A stretch of 41,100 nt of DNA from Lachnospiraceae bacterium. Its GTDB lineage: Bacteria > Bacillota > Clostridia > Lachnospirales > Lachnospiraceae. The notes under the pieces are model-generated. The model searched no databases. It was not told the DNA's origin and was given only the letters and a program-made list of their open reading frames with translations. The position numbers and the translations under genes were made by a program. Of this stretch, positions 32,062-40,898 are shown in pieces; the first letter of the stretch is position 1, and every line of letters starts with the position of its first letter. Where the stretch lies: the NCBI GenBank assembly GCA_009780115.1, contig WRAQ01000028.1:1-41100 (forward strand), given 5' to 3'.

Positions 32062-33471
32062 ATGAACAAAGTAATTAGGAAAATACTGATTCTTGCGGTT
32101 GCTGTCGCCGGGTTATGGGCAGGGGCAATTACCGCTTATGCCGCCGAATTTCACTTAACTAATGATAATGTAAATGTCCGTGCGGAAGCAAGCACAAGCA
32201 GTGCATCAGTTGGCAGTGTTAACCGGGGTAATTCATTTACAATTGAAGGGGAAGTCACCGACTCGGCGAACAATGTCTGGTATAGAGTCAGGGTTTCGGG
32301 TGATACTTTTGGATATATTAGATCAGATTTGGGAAGAGTTACCGGCAGCCTTGATGGTGGTGCCGCCGGAGAAGCTGACCCGATTCCCCACCGTGAAGCA
32401 ACAGTCAGTCAGTCGAGTGTCCGGGTCCGCAGCGGCCCGTCTACCAATCATGGTGAGGTTGCATCAATCCAAAGAGGCACCAACCTTGTTCTAATCGGCG
32501 AAACCACTGATTCTTCCGGCCGGTTATGGTATCAAATGACAGCTAATGTCAGCGGTGACGAAATCATCGGCTTTGTTCGTTCGGACTTGATAACGGTTGG
32601 CGATCTGATTGAGACTGATGATGGTTTTTTTGATGAAGGTTATGATGATTATTATGATGAAGGAAACGATAGCAGTGTAGCAGATACCAGCCCCAGCCTT
32701 AATGAACAGCTCAATTTTGAAATAAGATATGTCCAGAATGACGTTGGCGGTTTTGATTATTTTCTTTATGACCGTTTACAAGGGACACAATGGAAAGTAG
32801 AAGAATTTCTCGAACTTATTAGTGTCGCCGAAACTAATGAAAGGCTTTATGGCGAGCAAAGTGACCGGCAAAAAACAATTATTATTATTTTGGCAGTTGT
32901 GATAATTGTTTTAGCTTTAGTTTTAACCGTTCTTATCTTCAAAATCCGCGATTTGCATGAAGATGCTGAAATGGATTTGCGTTCTTTCCGCCCTGATGAA
33001 GGCGGGAGGGCCAGAGGCGGGCCGGTCAAAAAGAGCGGAAGCCGCCCTGCGGAGGGCCGCCCGTCCGGTAATCGCCCGGTCAAACGTTCCCCGGAACGTT
33101 CATATGACAATGAAGATTCTGACCGGGGGCCGGTGCCGAATCGTAAAGGGCAGGGAAATGCCCGTCCCCGCCGCTCTGAAGACGGTGAGCTTAGAGCAGC
33201 GGAACGAGAAGAATCCCGCCGTGATGAACCCCGCCGGGAAAACAAAGGGCCCCGCCCCGAGCGGAAGGCCGCCAATAACGCTGCGGAATCAACAGCCAAA
33301 CCCAATATGACAGCAAGAACCGCAGAAACATCAAAGCGTAATGAAATAACAGATAAATCAACCCGGGTGAATGAAAAACCGGCGGTAAAACCGGCACCAG
33401 CCCGGAAAACGCAAAATTTCTTAACCGATGATGATGAATTTGATTTTGAATTTTTGAATATTGACGAGTAG
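32062..33471 (+). CDS. SH3-domain membrane protein with disordered cytoplasmic tail
   Basis: The 469-residue protein has a signal peptide (about 1-27), two bacterial SH3 domains (about 30-80 and 113-172, each with an NVR or RVRSGPST opening and a GFVRSDL/GYIRSDL close), an acidic Asp/Tyr-rich linker, a membrane helix (about 275-297, IIIILAVVIIVLALVL) and a 150-residue tail that is very rich in Arg, Pro, Glu and Lys and ends acidic (FDFEFLNIDE). The SH3 part would face the wall and bind peptidoglycan, with the tail in the cytoplasm. ATG 32062 is best spaced from AAGGAG (32049-32054); ATG 32059 is possible. clpC begins 14 nt after the stop. Confidence 0.85.
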   Translation: MNKVIRKILILAVAVAGLWAGAITAYAAEFHLTNDNVNVRAEASTSSASVGSVNRGNSFTIEGEVTDSANNVWYRVRVSGDTFGYIRSDLGRVTGSLDGGAAGEADPIPHREATVSQSSVRVRSGPSTNHGEVASIQRGTNLVLIGETTDSSGRLWYQMTANVSGDEIIGFVRSDLITVGDLIETDDGFFDEGYDDYYDEGNDSSVADTSPSLNEQLNFEIRYVQNDVGGFDYFLYDRLQGTQWKVEEFLELISVAETNERLYGEQSDRQKTIIIILAVVIIVLALVLTVLIFKIRDLHEDAEMDLRSFRPDEGGRARGGPVKKSGSRPAEGRPSGNRPVKRSPERSYDNEDSDRGPVPNRKGQGNARPRRSEDGELRAAEREESRRDEPRRENKGPRPERKAANNAAESTAKPNMTARTAETSKRNEITDKSTRVNEKPAVKPAPARKTQNFLTDDDEFDFEFLNIDE

Positions 33472-33484
33472 AAAGGCAAAAGTA

Positions 33485-35926
33485 GTGTATTCTGAATTTA
33501 CCGAAAAAGCAAAAAAAGTTTTTACACTATCAGAAAAAATCGCCGCCCGGATGCGGGTTGGTTATGTCGGTACCGAACATATTTTATTAGGGTTACTTAA
33601 AGAAGGCAGCGGCGTTGCTGCCAGGGTTTTACTTGATAATGGTGTGGATGAAACGAAGGTCTTCGAAATGATCCGGGAACTGATTGCCCCTGAATCAATG
33701 GTTGCGACTGTCTCAAAAGATGGTTATTCACCACGGGCAATAAAGGTTATTGAAGAAGCCCGGGCGCAAGCTGAACGTTTTAATTCAGACCAGATTGGGA
33801 CAGAGCATCTTTTATTAGCGATTATAAAAGAAGGGGAAAATGTTGCAGTCCGGCTCCTTAATACAATGAACATCTCGGTTCAGAAAATTTATGTCGATAC
33901 CTTGATTTCCATCGGCGAAGATGCATCCCAATACAAAGAAGACCTCTTCAAAAAATCAAATAAGAAAAAAGGCGGCACGATTCTTGACCAATATAGCCGT
34001 GACCTTACTGCTTTAGCCGCCGCTGGCAAACTTGACCCAATCATCGGGCGGGAAGAGGAAATACAACGGGTTATCCAAATCCTTAGCCGCCGGACAAAAA
34101 ACAATCCTTGTTTAATTGGTGAGTCAGGTGTGGGGAAAACAGCGGTAGTTGAAGGGCTTGCTTTGCGGATTACCAGCGGTGATGTCCCTTTTACCGTGGA
34201 AAAAAAGCGTGTCCTTACTTTGGACTTGTCAGGGATGGTCGCCGGAAGCAAATATCGCGGGGAATTTGAAGAGCGGATTAAAAAAGTTATCAAAGAGGTA
34301 ATAGATGACGGCAATGTCATTTTATTCTTAGATGAAATGCACACAATTATCGGGGCCGGCGGCGCTGAAGGGGCAATTGATGCTTCGAACATTTTGAAAC
34401 CGTCATTAGCCCGTGGTGAACTGCAAATGATTGGGGCGACAACTATTACCGAATATCGCAAATATGTTGAACGTGATGCCGCGTTGGAACGCCGTTTCCA
34501 GCCGGTAAATGTCAATGAGCCGAATGCGGCGGAAGCTATCCGTATTCTAAAAGGGATTGCCTTCAAATATGAAGAACACCACCGTACGGTGATTACTGAT
34601 GATGCTATTGAAGCGGCGGTATTACTTTCCGAACGTTATATCAATGACCGCAATTTGCCGGATAAAGCAATTGATTTAATTGATGAAGCCGCAAGTGCCG
34701 TACGCCTTAGGATGACTTCCATTCCGGAACCGATGAAAAAATTGTCGGCGGAAATTGTCACAATGGATAAGCAAATCGAAAATAATTTAAAATTAGGGAA
34801 TTTTGACCAGGTCAAAGAAGCTGTTACCAATCAGAAAATCCTGATTAAAAAATATGAAAAGCAAAAAGAGCGCCTTGAGAAAAAACGCGCCCTGGAACCA
34901 AATGTAGTTGACGAAAATGTTATTGCCGAAGTTGCAAGTATCTGGACGAAAATTCCGGTGAAAAAGTTGGCGGAAAAAGAAAGCGAGCGTTTGCTGAAAC
35001 TGGAAAGTATTTTGCATAAACGTGTTATCGGGCAAAAAGAAGCTGTTTCGGCGGTCTCACGGGCAATGCGCCGCGGCCGGGTTGGTTTGCAAGACCCGAA
35101 CCGCCCGATTGGTTCATTTTTGTTCCTCGGCCCGACCGGTGTCGGCAAAACAGAATTATCAAAAGCTTTAGCCGAAGCGATGTTTGGCAATGAAAGCGCT
35201 TTGATTAGGGTTGATATGTCGGAATATATGGAAGGCCATTCGGTTTCCAAAATGATTGGTTCACCGCCCGGATATGTCGGTTTTGACGACGGCGGGCAAT
35301 TAAGTGAAAAAATCCGCCGCAACCCTTATTCCGTGGTACTATTTGACGAAATCGAAAAAGCGCATCCGGATGTCTTTAATATTTTGCTGCAAGTATTGGA
35401 TGACGGCCATATTACCGATTCCAAAGGGCGCAAAGTCAGCTTTAAAAACGCGATTTTGATTATGACTTCGAATGCCGGTGCCCAGCGGATTGTTCAGCCG
35501 AAGAATTTGGGCTTTAATTCCAGCTCAAACAAAGAGCAGGATTATGACAAAATGAAGAAAAATGTCATGGAGGAAGTGAAAAAGATTTTCAAACCGGAGT
35601 TTATTAACCGGATTGACGAAATCATGGTATTTCATCCTTTGGACAAAGATAATATGACCCAAATAACTACTTTACTTGCCGATAATATTATTAACCGCTG
35701 TAAGGAACAGATGAATATCCGTTTTAGTATCAGTCCGGCGCTTAAGTCTCATATCGTGGAAAAATATTCCGATGTCAAAATGGGCGCAAGGCCATTAAAG
35801 CGGGCTTTGCAGACCGTAGTTGAGGACAAATTAGCCGAAGAAATTTTGGGCGGAAAAGTAAAGGCCGGCGACGATGTAAAAGCTGGTTTTCAAAAAGGCG
35901 AAGTGATATTTGAACTAAAAAAGTAA
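33485..35926 (+). CDS. clpC: ATP-dependent Clp protease ATPase subunit ClpC
   Basis: ClpC unfolds proteins and feeds them to ClpP. The 813-residue protein has the N-terminal Clp repeat domain (about 1-145), a first AAA domain with GESGVGKT (about 213) and LFLDEMH, a middle coiled domain (about 415-480) of the ClpC type, and a second AAA domain with GPTGVGKT (about 550) and [11 protein letters not shown]. It starts with GTG 33485, with GAAAGG 8 nt upstream; the longer TTG-initiated frame overlaps the preceding gene. ctsR, mcsA and mcsB, which usually precede clpC in Firmicutes, are absent; instead an SH3 membrane protein is upstream. No CIRCE or CtsR heptad repeat is visible. Confidence 0.95.
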   Translation: MYSEFTEKAKKVFTLSEKIAARMRVGYVGTEHILLGLLKEGSGVAARVLLDNGVDETKVFEMIRELIAPESMVATVSKDGYSPRAIKVIEEARAQAERFNSDQIGTEHLLLAIIKEGENVAVRLLNTMNISVQKIYVDTLISIGEDASQYKEDLFKKSNKKKGGTILDQYSRDLTALAAAGKLDPIIGREEEIQRVIQILSRRTKNNPCLIGESGVGKTAVVEGLALRITSGDVPFTVEKKRVLTLDLSGMVAGSKYRGEFEERIKKVIKEVIDDGNVILFLDEMHTIIGAGGAEGAIDASNILKPSLARGELQMIGATTITEYRKYVERDAALERRFQPVNVNEPNAAEAIRILKGIAFKYEEHHRTVITDDAIEAAVLLSERYINDRNLPDKAIDLIDEAASAVRLRMTSIPEPMKKLSAEIVTMDKQIENNLKLGNFDQVKEAVTNQKILIKKYEKQKERLEKKRALEPNVVDENVIAEVASIWTKIPVKKLAEKESERLLKLESILHKRVIGQKEAVSAVSRAMRRGRVGLQDPNRPIGSFLFLGPTGVGKTELSKALAEAMFGNESALIRVDMSEYMEGHSVSKMIGSPPGYVGFDDGGQLSEKIRRNPYSVVLFDEIEKAHPDVFNILLQVLDDGHITDSKGRKVSFKNAILIMTSNAGAQRIVQPKNLGFNSSSNKEQDYDKMKKNVMEEVKKIFKPEFINRIDEIMVFHPLDKDNMTQITTLLADNIINRCKEQMNIRFSISPALKSHIVEKYSDVKMGARPLKRALQTVVEDKLAEEILGGKVKAGDDVKAGFQKGEVIFELKK

Positions 35927-35960
35927 ATTATAATTTTTATACCTTAATGGAGGAGAATCT

Positions 35961-36365
35961 ATGTCAAAGAAGCTATTATGTGCCGGGGATGACGGAAAGA
36001 TTAGTTTTGGGGACCATACGCTGGAAAGTAAAGCAAAACTTGATGATTTTGAGTACGGAGGAAATATCTGGAAAGTGAAAACTTTTAAGACGATGACCAA
36101 ATTGGAAAAAAACGGGATGTTTGTCTATGAATCAGTCCCGGGTACCAGTGTTTATGACTTTCATGAAGCGGAAGAAGGTTTATCATTTACGGTCGAGGGG
36201 GCTGAAGATGCCCAGATTACCGCTGAACTGGCGGAAGACACCGAATACGAAGTTTTCATCGCTAATGAAAGTATTGGTACGATGAAAACGAACCTTAGCG
36301 GGAAATTGACTCTTTCGGTTGAACTCGCCGGGGCTGGCCATGTTCCGGTTAGAATCGTAAAGTAA
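35961..36365 (+). CDS. Small conserved clostridial protein between clpC and radA
   Basis: The 134-residue protein is rich in acidic residues and appears all-beta. It has a segment IWKVKTFKTMTKLEKNG and a C-terminal half that would fit a fibronectin/Ig-like strand pattern (LSGKLTLSVELAGAGHVPVRIVK). I recall similar proteins beside radA in Lachnospiraceae, sometimes labelled endosialidase, for which I see no catalytic evidence. No signal peptide or membrane helix. TGGAGGAG precedes ATG 35961, and a strong terminator follows directly. Probably cotranscribed with clpC. Function unknown. Confidence 0.8.
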   Translation: MSKKLLCAGDDGKISFGDHTLESKAKLDDFEYGGNIWKVKTFKTMTKLEKNGMFVYESVPGTSVYDFHEAEEGLSFTVEGAEDAQITAELAEDTEYEVFIANESIGTMKTNLSGKLTLSVELAGAGHVPVRIVK

Positions 36366-36370
36366 ATTAT

Positions 36371-36411
36371 AATGAGAGTAAATGTATTATCTGTTTACTC
36401 TCATTTTTTTT
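36371..36411 (+). terminator. Strong intrinsic terminator
   Basis: AATGAGAGTAAA (36371-36382) and TTTACTCTCATT (36394-36405) form a perfect 12-bp stem with an 11-nt loop, followed by a run of Ts. It closes the SH3-clpC-small-protein unit. Confidence 0.9.
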
Positions 36412-36439
36412 GCATTTCTATGATTAGTAGATATATAAG
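36410..36439 (+). promoter_or_regulatory. Possible radA promoter
   Basis: TTGCAT (36410-36415) and TATAAG (36434-36439) with an 18-nt spacer directly after the terminator. The leader would be about 15 nt, containing GGAAAGG. Confidence 0.4.
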
Positions 36440-36460
36440 TATGGAAAGGTAATTTTAAAG

Positions 36461-37840
36461 ATGGCGAAAAAAGATACTATATTCTTCTGCCAAAGTTGCG
36501 GTAATGAATCCGGCAAATGGCTGGGGCAATGCCCCGGTTGCCGAGAGTGGAATACCTTTGTTGAAGAAAAGGTAGTAAAAGGGAAAAATACCTCCGCAAG
36601 AAGCAATAATGCCGCTTTAGTAAATTCGGGCAAACCGACAGCGCTGTCAGAAGTGGCAATTGAAAATGAGGAGCGGGTTAAAACAAGGATTGAAGAGCTT
36701 GACCGTGTCCTGGGCGGGGGGCTTGTCCCCGGTTCATTAATCCTCGTTGGCGGTGATCCTGGAATAGGTAAATCAACCCTATTATTGCAGGTCTGTCAAC
36801 GATTGACTAATGAGGTCAAAGATGTTTTGTACATATCAGGTGAAGAGTCGCTTAGGCAAATAAAAATTCGTGCCGACCGTGTTGGTCAATTTGCGGAATC
36901 CTTAAAAATCCTATGTGAAACCAATCTAAGTATTATTGAAGAAATTATGCGCAAAACGAAACCGCATATCGTTGTAATCGATTCAATTCAAACAATGTAT
37001 TGTGAAGATGTAACATCGGCGCCGGGCAGCGTTTCGCAAGTACGGGAATCAACAGCCCTGCTTTTGCAATTAGCAAAAGGGCTGGGGATTACGATCTTTA
37101 TCGTCGGGCATGTCACCAAGGAGGGGACCGTTGCCGGGCCGCGGGTGCTTGAGCATATGGTTGATACAGTACTTTATTTCGAGGGCGACCGCCACGCCGC
37201 CTACCGGATTTTACGGGGTGTCAAGAATCGTTTTGGTTCTACTAATGAAATCGGTGTTTTTGAAATGCAAAGTATTGGTTTGGTTGAAGTGCCGAACCCT
37301 TCTGAATACATGCTTTCCGGAAAACCGCAAGGGGCCAGCGGTTCGGTAGTTGCGTGTCTTATGGAAGGCACCAGGCCGATTTTGATAGAGATTCAGGCTT
37401 TGGTTTATCAAAGTAATTTCGGAATGCCAAGGCGGCAGGCAACCGGTACTGACTTTAACCGGGTAAATCTTTTGATGGCGGTATTGGAAAAACGTTTAGG
37501 TTTGCAAATGGCATCATGTGATGCTTATGTTAATCTGGCCGGTGGCCTGAAGATAGCCGAACCGGCGCTTGATCTCGGGATTGTAATGGCGATTGCATCA
37601 AGCTTCAAAAACCGGGTGGTTGATGATAAGATAATCGTTTTCGGCGAAGTTGGTTTGAGTGGTGAAGTCCGTTCGGTAAGTATGCCGGCTCTGCGGGTAA
37701 AAGAAGCCGCTAAGCTGGGTTTTACGACTTGTATTTTACCGGAGGTATGTATTAAGGCTTGTGGTGATGAAATGAAAGATTTAAAGGGGATGAAGCTGAT
37801 TGGGGTTAAGTCGGTTAGGGATGCGATAGACTTGATATAA
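36461..37840 (+). CDS. radA: DNA repair protein RadA (Sms)
   Basis: RadA is a RecA-like ATPase and DnaB-type helicase that helps branch migration during recombination. The 459-residue protein has the N-terminal zinc finger (C10, C13, C24, C27), the Walker A GGDPGIGKST (about 96-105), the RadA-specific KNRFG motif (about 254-258) and a Lon-like C-terminal domain (DLGIVMAIASSFKNR and GEVGLSGEVRSV blocks). Length is normal. GGAAAGG precedes the ATG at a rather long distance. It ends 34 nt before a large inverted repeat shared with the convergent glycosylase gene. Confidence 0.96.
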   Translation: MAKKDTIFFCQSCGNESGKWLGQCPGCREWNTFVEEKVVKGKNTSARSNNAALVNSGKPTALSEVAIENEERVKTRIEELDRVLGGGLVPGSLILVGGDPGIGKSTLLLQVCQRLTNEVKDVLYISGEESLRQIKIRADRVGQFAESLKILCETNLSIIEEIMRKTKPHIVVIDSIQTMYCEDVTSAPGSVSQVRESTALLLQLAKGLGITIFIVGHVTKEGTVAGPRVLEHMVDTVLYFEGDRHAAYRILRGVKNRFGSTNEIGVFEMQSIGLVEVPNPSEYMLSGKPQGASGSVVACLMEGTRPILIEIQALVYQSNFGMPRRQATGTDFNRVNLLMAVLEKRLGLQMASCDAYVNLAGGLKIAEPALDLGIVMAIASSFKNRVVDDKIIVFGEVGLSGEVRSVSMPALRVKEAAKLGFTTCILPEVCIKACGDEMKDLKGMKLIGVKSVRDAIDLI

Positions 37841-37873
37841 TACCCCTGTTATTACTCACAATCAGTTACGTTC

Positions 37874-38013
37874 GTGTGTGACATCTCTGCACTTTACCGA
37901 AAAACACGTTTTCACTCGCAGTAAAACGTCACGTTACATACGGTTTCTTTAATACGAAACCTAGTAACGACGTTTTCCAACGGTTTTTCTTGTAAAGTCA
38001 GAATGCCACTCAC
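37874..38013. repeat. Palindromic repeat, family B, copy 2
   Basis: The outer arms (GTGTGTGACATCTCTGCAC from 37874 and the complement of 37998-38013) pair imperfectly, then CTTTAC/GTAAAG (37892-37897 with 37992-37997) and AAAAC/GTTTT inside. The core 37932-37972 matches copy 1 (17460-17500, inverted) at 39 of 41 positions. The element fills the space between the convergent radA and ycaQ-like genes and ends 3 nt from the latter's stop. Confidence 0.85.
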
Positions 38014-38015
38014 GA

Positions 38016-39230
38016 CTAATTAAGGTGACCGTGAATAGTATCAATACACTCATTAAACTTCGCAAACCGTTTCAAACAGCCATCAACAACCCCTTGCAAT
38101 TTCTTCGTCGGTTTCACGCCCTCTTCATACCAGATATTTTTCACGGTCATGATTCCCGCTTTCCGGTCGCAGACTACTTCAACACGCCCGATAAAACGCT
38201 CACCATATAAAAGCGGCAGGACATAAGCACCATATTTGCGCTTAGCCGGCGGGGTATAGATTTCCCAGGCAAATTCAAAACCAAACAAAGCTTTAATCAA
38301 TTTCCGGTCCCACATAAATGGGTCAAGGACAGCAATTAATTCACAGCGAGGTTTTACATTTGTTGATACAGCGCCATTTAGCACCGCTTCAATCAGGGGC
38401 ATATCTTCGGTACGAAAATAAAATGGGTTCCGGTGGCCATCAATAATAACAGGTGTTATTTTATTCTCACTTACTAAAACTTCAAAAACCATATTGCGGT
38501 TTGCCGTATCCAAACCTCTGATATTTAACCAGGCATCAGACGGACGGTTCCATAATAATCCAATCGCGCCGATGCGCCGTAATATCCGCCATTTAAAGTG
38601 TTCAAAATCATTAGTGATCGGGTCGGGGGCGTTTAGTATTTCGGCAGGGATATACTTTTCTGCTAAATCATAATATTTCCGTGAGCCTTTGCGCCGGTGG
38701 ATAATCAGCTCACCGGTTGAGTAAAGCTGCTCAAGTACTGCCCGCGAAGCTTTAGTCAAGCCATGCCAATTGCCGCTCCAATGGATAGCGGACTGCCAAT
38801 GGATTTCCCCCGCAAGCGGAAGGTCGTCGGAACTGACCGGCCCATTTTCTGCAATATAAGCTTTTGCCTCATTTTCGAGGGCCTTGAGCCCGTCAAAGCG
38901 CAGCCCGCTATGATAGGCAGTAAGGCGGAAACGTTCAAAGTATGGCCAGTCGGCGGTCGGAATAATAGCAAGTTGTTTGTCAAGATAATCAAAAAGCAAC
39001 CGGTCCTGATAAAGCAGTTCAAAAAACATCTTTTTGGTAAAGCCTTTAATCCGTGACTGTAAAGTGATTTCGGCATTTTTGCCGCATAAATCAACCGGGT
39101 CGAACTGTAGGCAGCCTGCTTGCCTGACATAGTCAAACGCCCCTTGCTTATTAACGAACTTGTACTCGCCGATTAAACCCTGTTTTAAAAGCAAAAACTG
39201 ACGTGCTTGTTGATTGGTTAAGTTAATCAT
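38016..39230 (-). CDS. YcaQ/AlkX-type crosslink-repair DNA glycosylase
   Basis: The 404-residue protein belongs to the HTH_42 winged-helix family of DNA glycosylases that unhook interstrand crosslinks. The catalytic motif is QFD (42-44) in GCLQFDPVDL, i.e. the QxD form of YcaQ (AlkX), not the QxQ of AlkZ. The family blocks DYLDKQLAIIPTADWPYF (about 81-98) and the C-terminal LDPFMWDRK and KRKYGAYVLPLLYGER are present. Length is typical. Its promoter contains a LexA-type box, and the ATG is 6 nt after the -10 element without a ribosome binding site, so it is probably a DNA-damage-induced gene read from a leaderless mRNA. Confidence 0.9.
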   Translation of the reverse strand: MINLTNQQARQFLLLKQGLIGEYKFVNKQGAFDYVRQAGCLQFDPVDLCGKNAEITLQSRIKGFTKKMFFELLYQDRLLFDYLDKQLAIIPTADWPYFERFRLTAYHSGLRFDGLKALENEAKAYIAENGPVSSDDLPLAGEIHWQSAIHWSGNWHGLTKASRAVLEQLYSTGELIIHRRKGSRKYYDLAEKYIPAEILNAPDPITNDFEHFKWRILRRIGAIGLLWNRPSDAWLNIRGLDTANRNMVFEVLVSENKITPVIIDGHRNPFYFRTEDMPLIEAVLNGAVSTNVKPRCELIAVLDPFMWDRKLIKALFGFEFAWEIYTPPAKRKYGAYVLPLLYGERFIGRVEVVCDRKAGIMTVKNIWYEEGVKPTKKLQGVVDGCLKRFAKFNECIDTIHGHLN

Positions 39231-39265
39231 AAGCTAATTATAGAACGTCAGTTCGCTTTTGTCAA
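39230..39265 (-). promoter_or_regulatory. Consensus promoter with LexA (SOS) box for the glycosylase gene
   Basis: On the minus strand TTGACA (39265-39260) and TATAAT (39242-39237) are perfect and 17 nt apart. The spacer contains CGAACTGACGTTC (39255-39243), a GAAC-N4-GTTC dyad close to the Gram-positive LexA consensus CGAACRNRYGTTYG. LexA bound there would block polymerase. The transcript would start at about the ATG (39230). Confidence 0.85.
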
Positions 39266-39396
39266 GGTGAAAAGTATATTTATTGGCCTTTATTGTCGTA
39301 AATAAATTAGATTATTCCTGGGCATATTCCTTTTTTAATGATAGAGTCATTTATACTTATACGTCAAGCCGTGCAACGACATAATCGCATATATTG

Positions 39397-39425
39397 TTGA
39401 CTTTTGCATTAATCACAGTTAAACT
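39397..39425 (+). promoter_or_regulatory. Promoter for the MazG-like gene
   Basis: TTGACT (39397-39402) and TAAACT (39420-39425) with a 17-nt spacer, 19 nt before ATG 39445, whose TAAGGTGA is well placed. The remaining 39266-39396 shows nothing I can assign. Confidence 0.6.
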
Positions 39426-39444
39426 TCAGGTAAGGTGATAGCGA

Positions 39445-39750
39445 ATGAAAGTACAGTTTTCCGAAAATGAAGTGAAAATAATGCAGACTTGTCTTGACCG
39501 GTGGGGCATGAACGCCCAAGCCGGACAGACAATAGAAGAGTGCGCGGAATTGATTGTTGCGCTGCAAAAATATGTGAACCGGACACCACAGCCGGGAATG
39601 CTTGAGAATGTATTGGATGAAATCGCTGATGTAGAGATGATGTTGGCGCAGATGCGATTTGCCCTTGGCATTGACGATGGTATGCTCCGTAAGCGGATTG
39701 AATATAAATTTGAACGGTTAAGTCAATATTTATTGAGGGATGAGGTGTGA
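39445..39750 (+). CDS. MazG-like NTP pyrophosphohydrolase
   Basis: The 101-residue protein is a single all-alpha nucleotide pyrophosphohydrolase domain. Its metal-binding signature is E31-E32-x-x-E35 and E59-x-x-D62 (EECAELIVAL, DEIADVEMM), the arrangement found in MazG and phage dCTPase-like enzymes. It would hydrolyse (d)NTPs to monophosphates and could clear damaged nucleotides or alarmones. TAAGGTGA precedes ATG 39445. The stop overlaps the next start (TGATG), so it is cotranslated with the EcsC-flavodoxin protein. The substrate is not deducible. Confidence 0.87.
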   Translation: MKVQFSENEVKIMQTCLDRWGMNAQAGQTIEECAELIVALQKYVNRTPQPGMLENVLDEIADVEMMLAQMRFALGIDDGMLRKRIEYKFERLSQYLLRDEV

Positions 39751-40808
39751 TGGTTATGAAAGAAAAAAACCTTATTACAGCGGAACAAATGCAAAAAGCC
39801 CTTTCTGTTTGTTATGAAAAGGCATTAAATGGTTTACCCACAAGCAAAGGTGTAATAGAATTTGCCAACGAATATAGTTCAAAATATGATACTCCCCAAC
39901 TCGCAGCAAATAAAATGGTTGCAAATCAAATTCTTAAATGCGGGACATCTGGTTTTATAACGGGGTTAGGCGGGTTGCTTACTCTTCCTGTTGCCATTCC
40001 GGTTAACATTGCCAGTGTTCTTTATATACATATGCGGATGATTGCGGCGATTGCATATTTAGGGGGGTACAATCCGCATGACGATGCTGTTCAAACAATG
40101 GTTTATTTATGTTTAACAGGAAATGCGGCGGCTGATATTGTCAAACGAGTTGGAATAAAAGCAAGTAATAGGGCCGCCTTAAATGCACTTAAAAAATTAC
40201 CGGGGAAAGTTCTTATTGATATTAATACAAAGGTTGGAATGAGATTATTCACTAAATTTGGGGAAAAAGGTGTAATTAATCTGGTAAAAGCGGTACCGAT
40301 TGCCGGAGGTTTAGTAAGTGCCGGGTTTGATGCTGTATCTACCCGGCTAATTGCAAAACAAGCAATAAAAACATTTATTGAAAATCCATATACACCTGAT
40401 ACAGCGGTAGTGTTTTATTCTTATAGCGGTAAAACAAGAATTATAGCAGGTGAACTTGCTGCCGCAGAAGCTGCTGACATTATTGAGATTAAAGACTTCA
40501 AATATCCCGGCAAATTAAAAGCATATACCCTTGGAATTGTCGCTTCGATAAGGAAAAAAGCATGGCCGATACAACCACTTGATGCAAATCTCGCTATTTA
40601 CAATCGTCTTATTTTGCTTTCGCCCATTTGGGCGGGCAATCCACCGCCGCCTTTTAACGCAATTTTGGAATATTTACCGGCGGGTAAAAAAATATCAATT
40701 AAAATGGTTTCGATGAGCGGAAAGAGTAATTGTAAAGACTGGCTGGAGGCAGCAATTAAAAATAATGGCTGCATTTTAGAGAGTTTTGAGGATATTAAAG
40801 TGCCTTAA
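39750..40808 (+). CDS. EcsC-domain protein fused to a flavodoxin-like domain
   Basis: The N-terminal two thirds (about 20-205) resemble the EcsC family: ANKMVANQILKCGTSGFITG, hydrophobic GGLLTLPVAIPVNIASVLYI, the AYLGGYNPHDDAVQTMVY block and the VPIAGGLVSAGFDAVSTR end. These proteins are membrane-associated and poorly understood. The last 140 residues (about 212-352) fit a flavodoxin fold, with the FMN phosphate loop YSYSGKTR (about 221-228), LLSPIWAGNPPPPF and an SMSGKSN loop. The combined architecture in one chain is unusual. ATG 39750 overlaps the mazG-like stop by 1 nt; ATG 39756 has better spacing from GAGG. A redox role at the membrane is inferred. Confidence 0.82.
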   Translation: MVMKEKNLITAEQMQKALSVCYEKALNGLPTSKGVIEFANEYSSKYDTPQLAANKMVANQILKCGTSGFITGLGGLLTLPVAIPVNIASVLYIHMRMIAAIAYLGGYNPHDDAVQTMVYLCLTGNAAADIVKRVGIKASNRAALNALKKLPGKVLIDINTKVGMRLFTKFGEKGVINLVKAVPIAGGLVSAGFDAVSTRLIAKQAIKTFIENPYTPDTAVVFYSYSGKTRIIAGELAAAEAADIIEIKDFKYPGKLKAYTLGIVASIRKKAWPIQPLDANLAIYNRLILLSPIWAGNPPPPFNAILEYLPAGKKISIKMVSMSGKSNCKDWLEAAIKNNGCILESFEDIKVP

Positions 40809-40810
40809 AG

Positions 40811-40881
40811 CAGGGGATGAGGGATTCGAACCCCCGTGAACGGTTTTGGAGACCGTCATACTGCCGCTGTATGAATCCCCT
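40811..40881 (-). tRNA. tRNA-Trp (anticodon CCA)
   Basis: The minus strand folds as a full cloverleaf: acceptor AGGGGAT/ATCCCCT, D stem ATAC/GTAT, anticodon stem ACGGT/ACCGT with loop CTCCAAA, a 4-nt variable loop, T arm GGGGG-TTCGAAT-CCCTC, and discriminator G. The anticodon CCA (plus strand 40847-40849) reads UGG. CCA is not encoded. It closely resembles known bacterial tRNA-Trp. It lies 2 nt from the convergent EcsC-flavodoxin gene. Confidence 0.96.
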
Positions 40882-40898
40882 GGACGGATACGAAGTTC

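Noticed and set aside
32847-33479. Minus-strand frame of 210 codons opposite the SH3 protein tail
   Set aside because: It arises from the biased Arg/Pro/Glu codons of the tail; there is no promoter or ribosome binding site.
33889-34566. Minus-strand frame of 225 codons inside clpC
   Set aside because: It is antisense to the conserved first AAA domain with no family resemblance or translation signal.
35961-36365. Endosialidase function
   Set aside because: No catalytic domain or motif of that enzyme is visible in 134 residues.
36461-37840. Lon protease
   Set aside because: The C-terminal Lon-like domain belongs to RadA; the zinc finger and KNRFG motif decide it.
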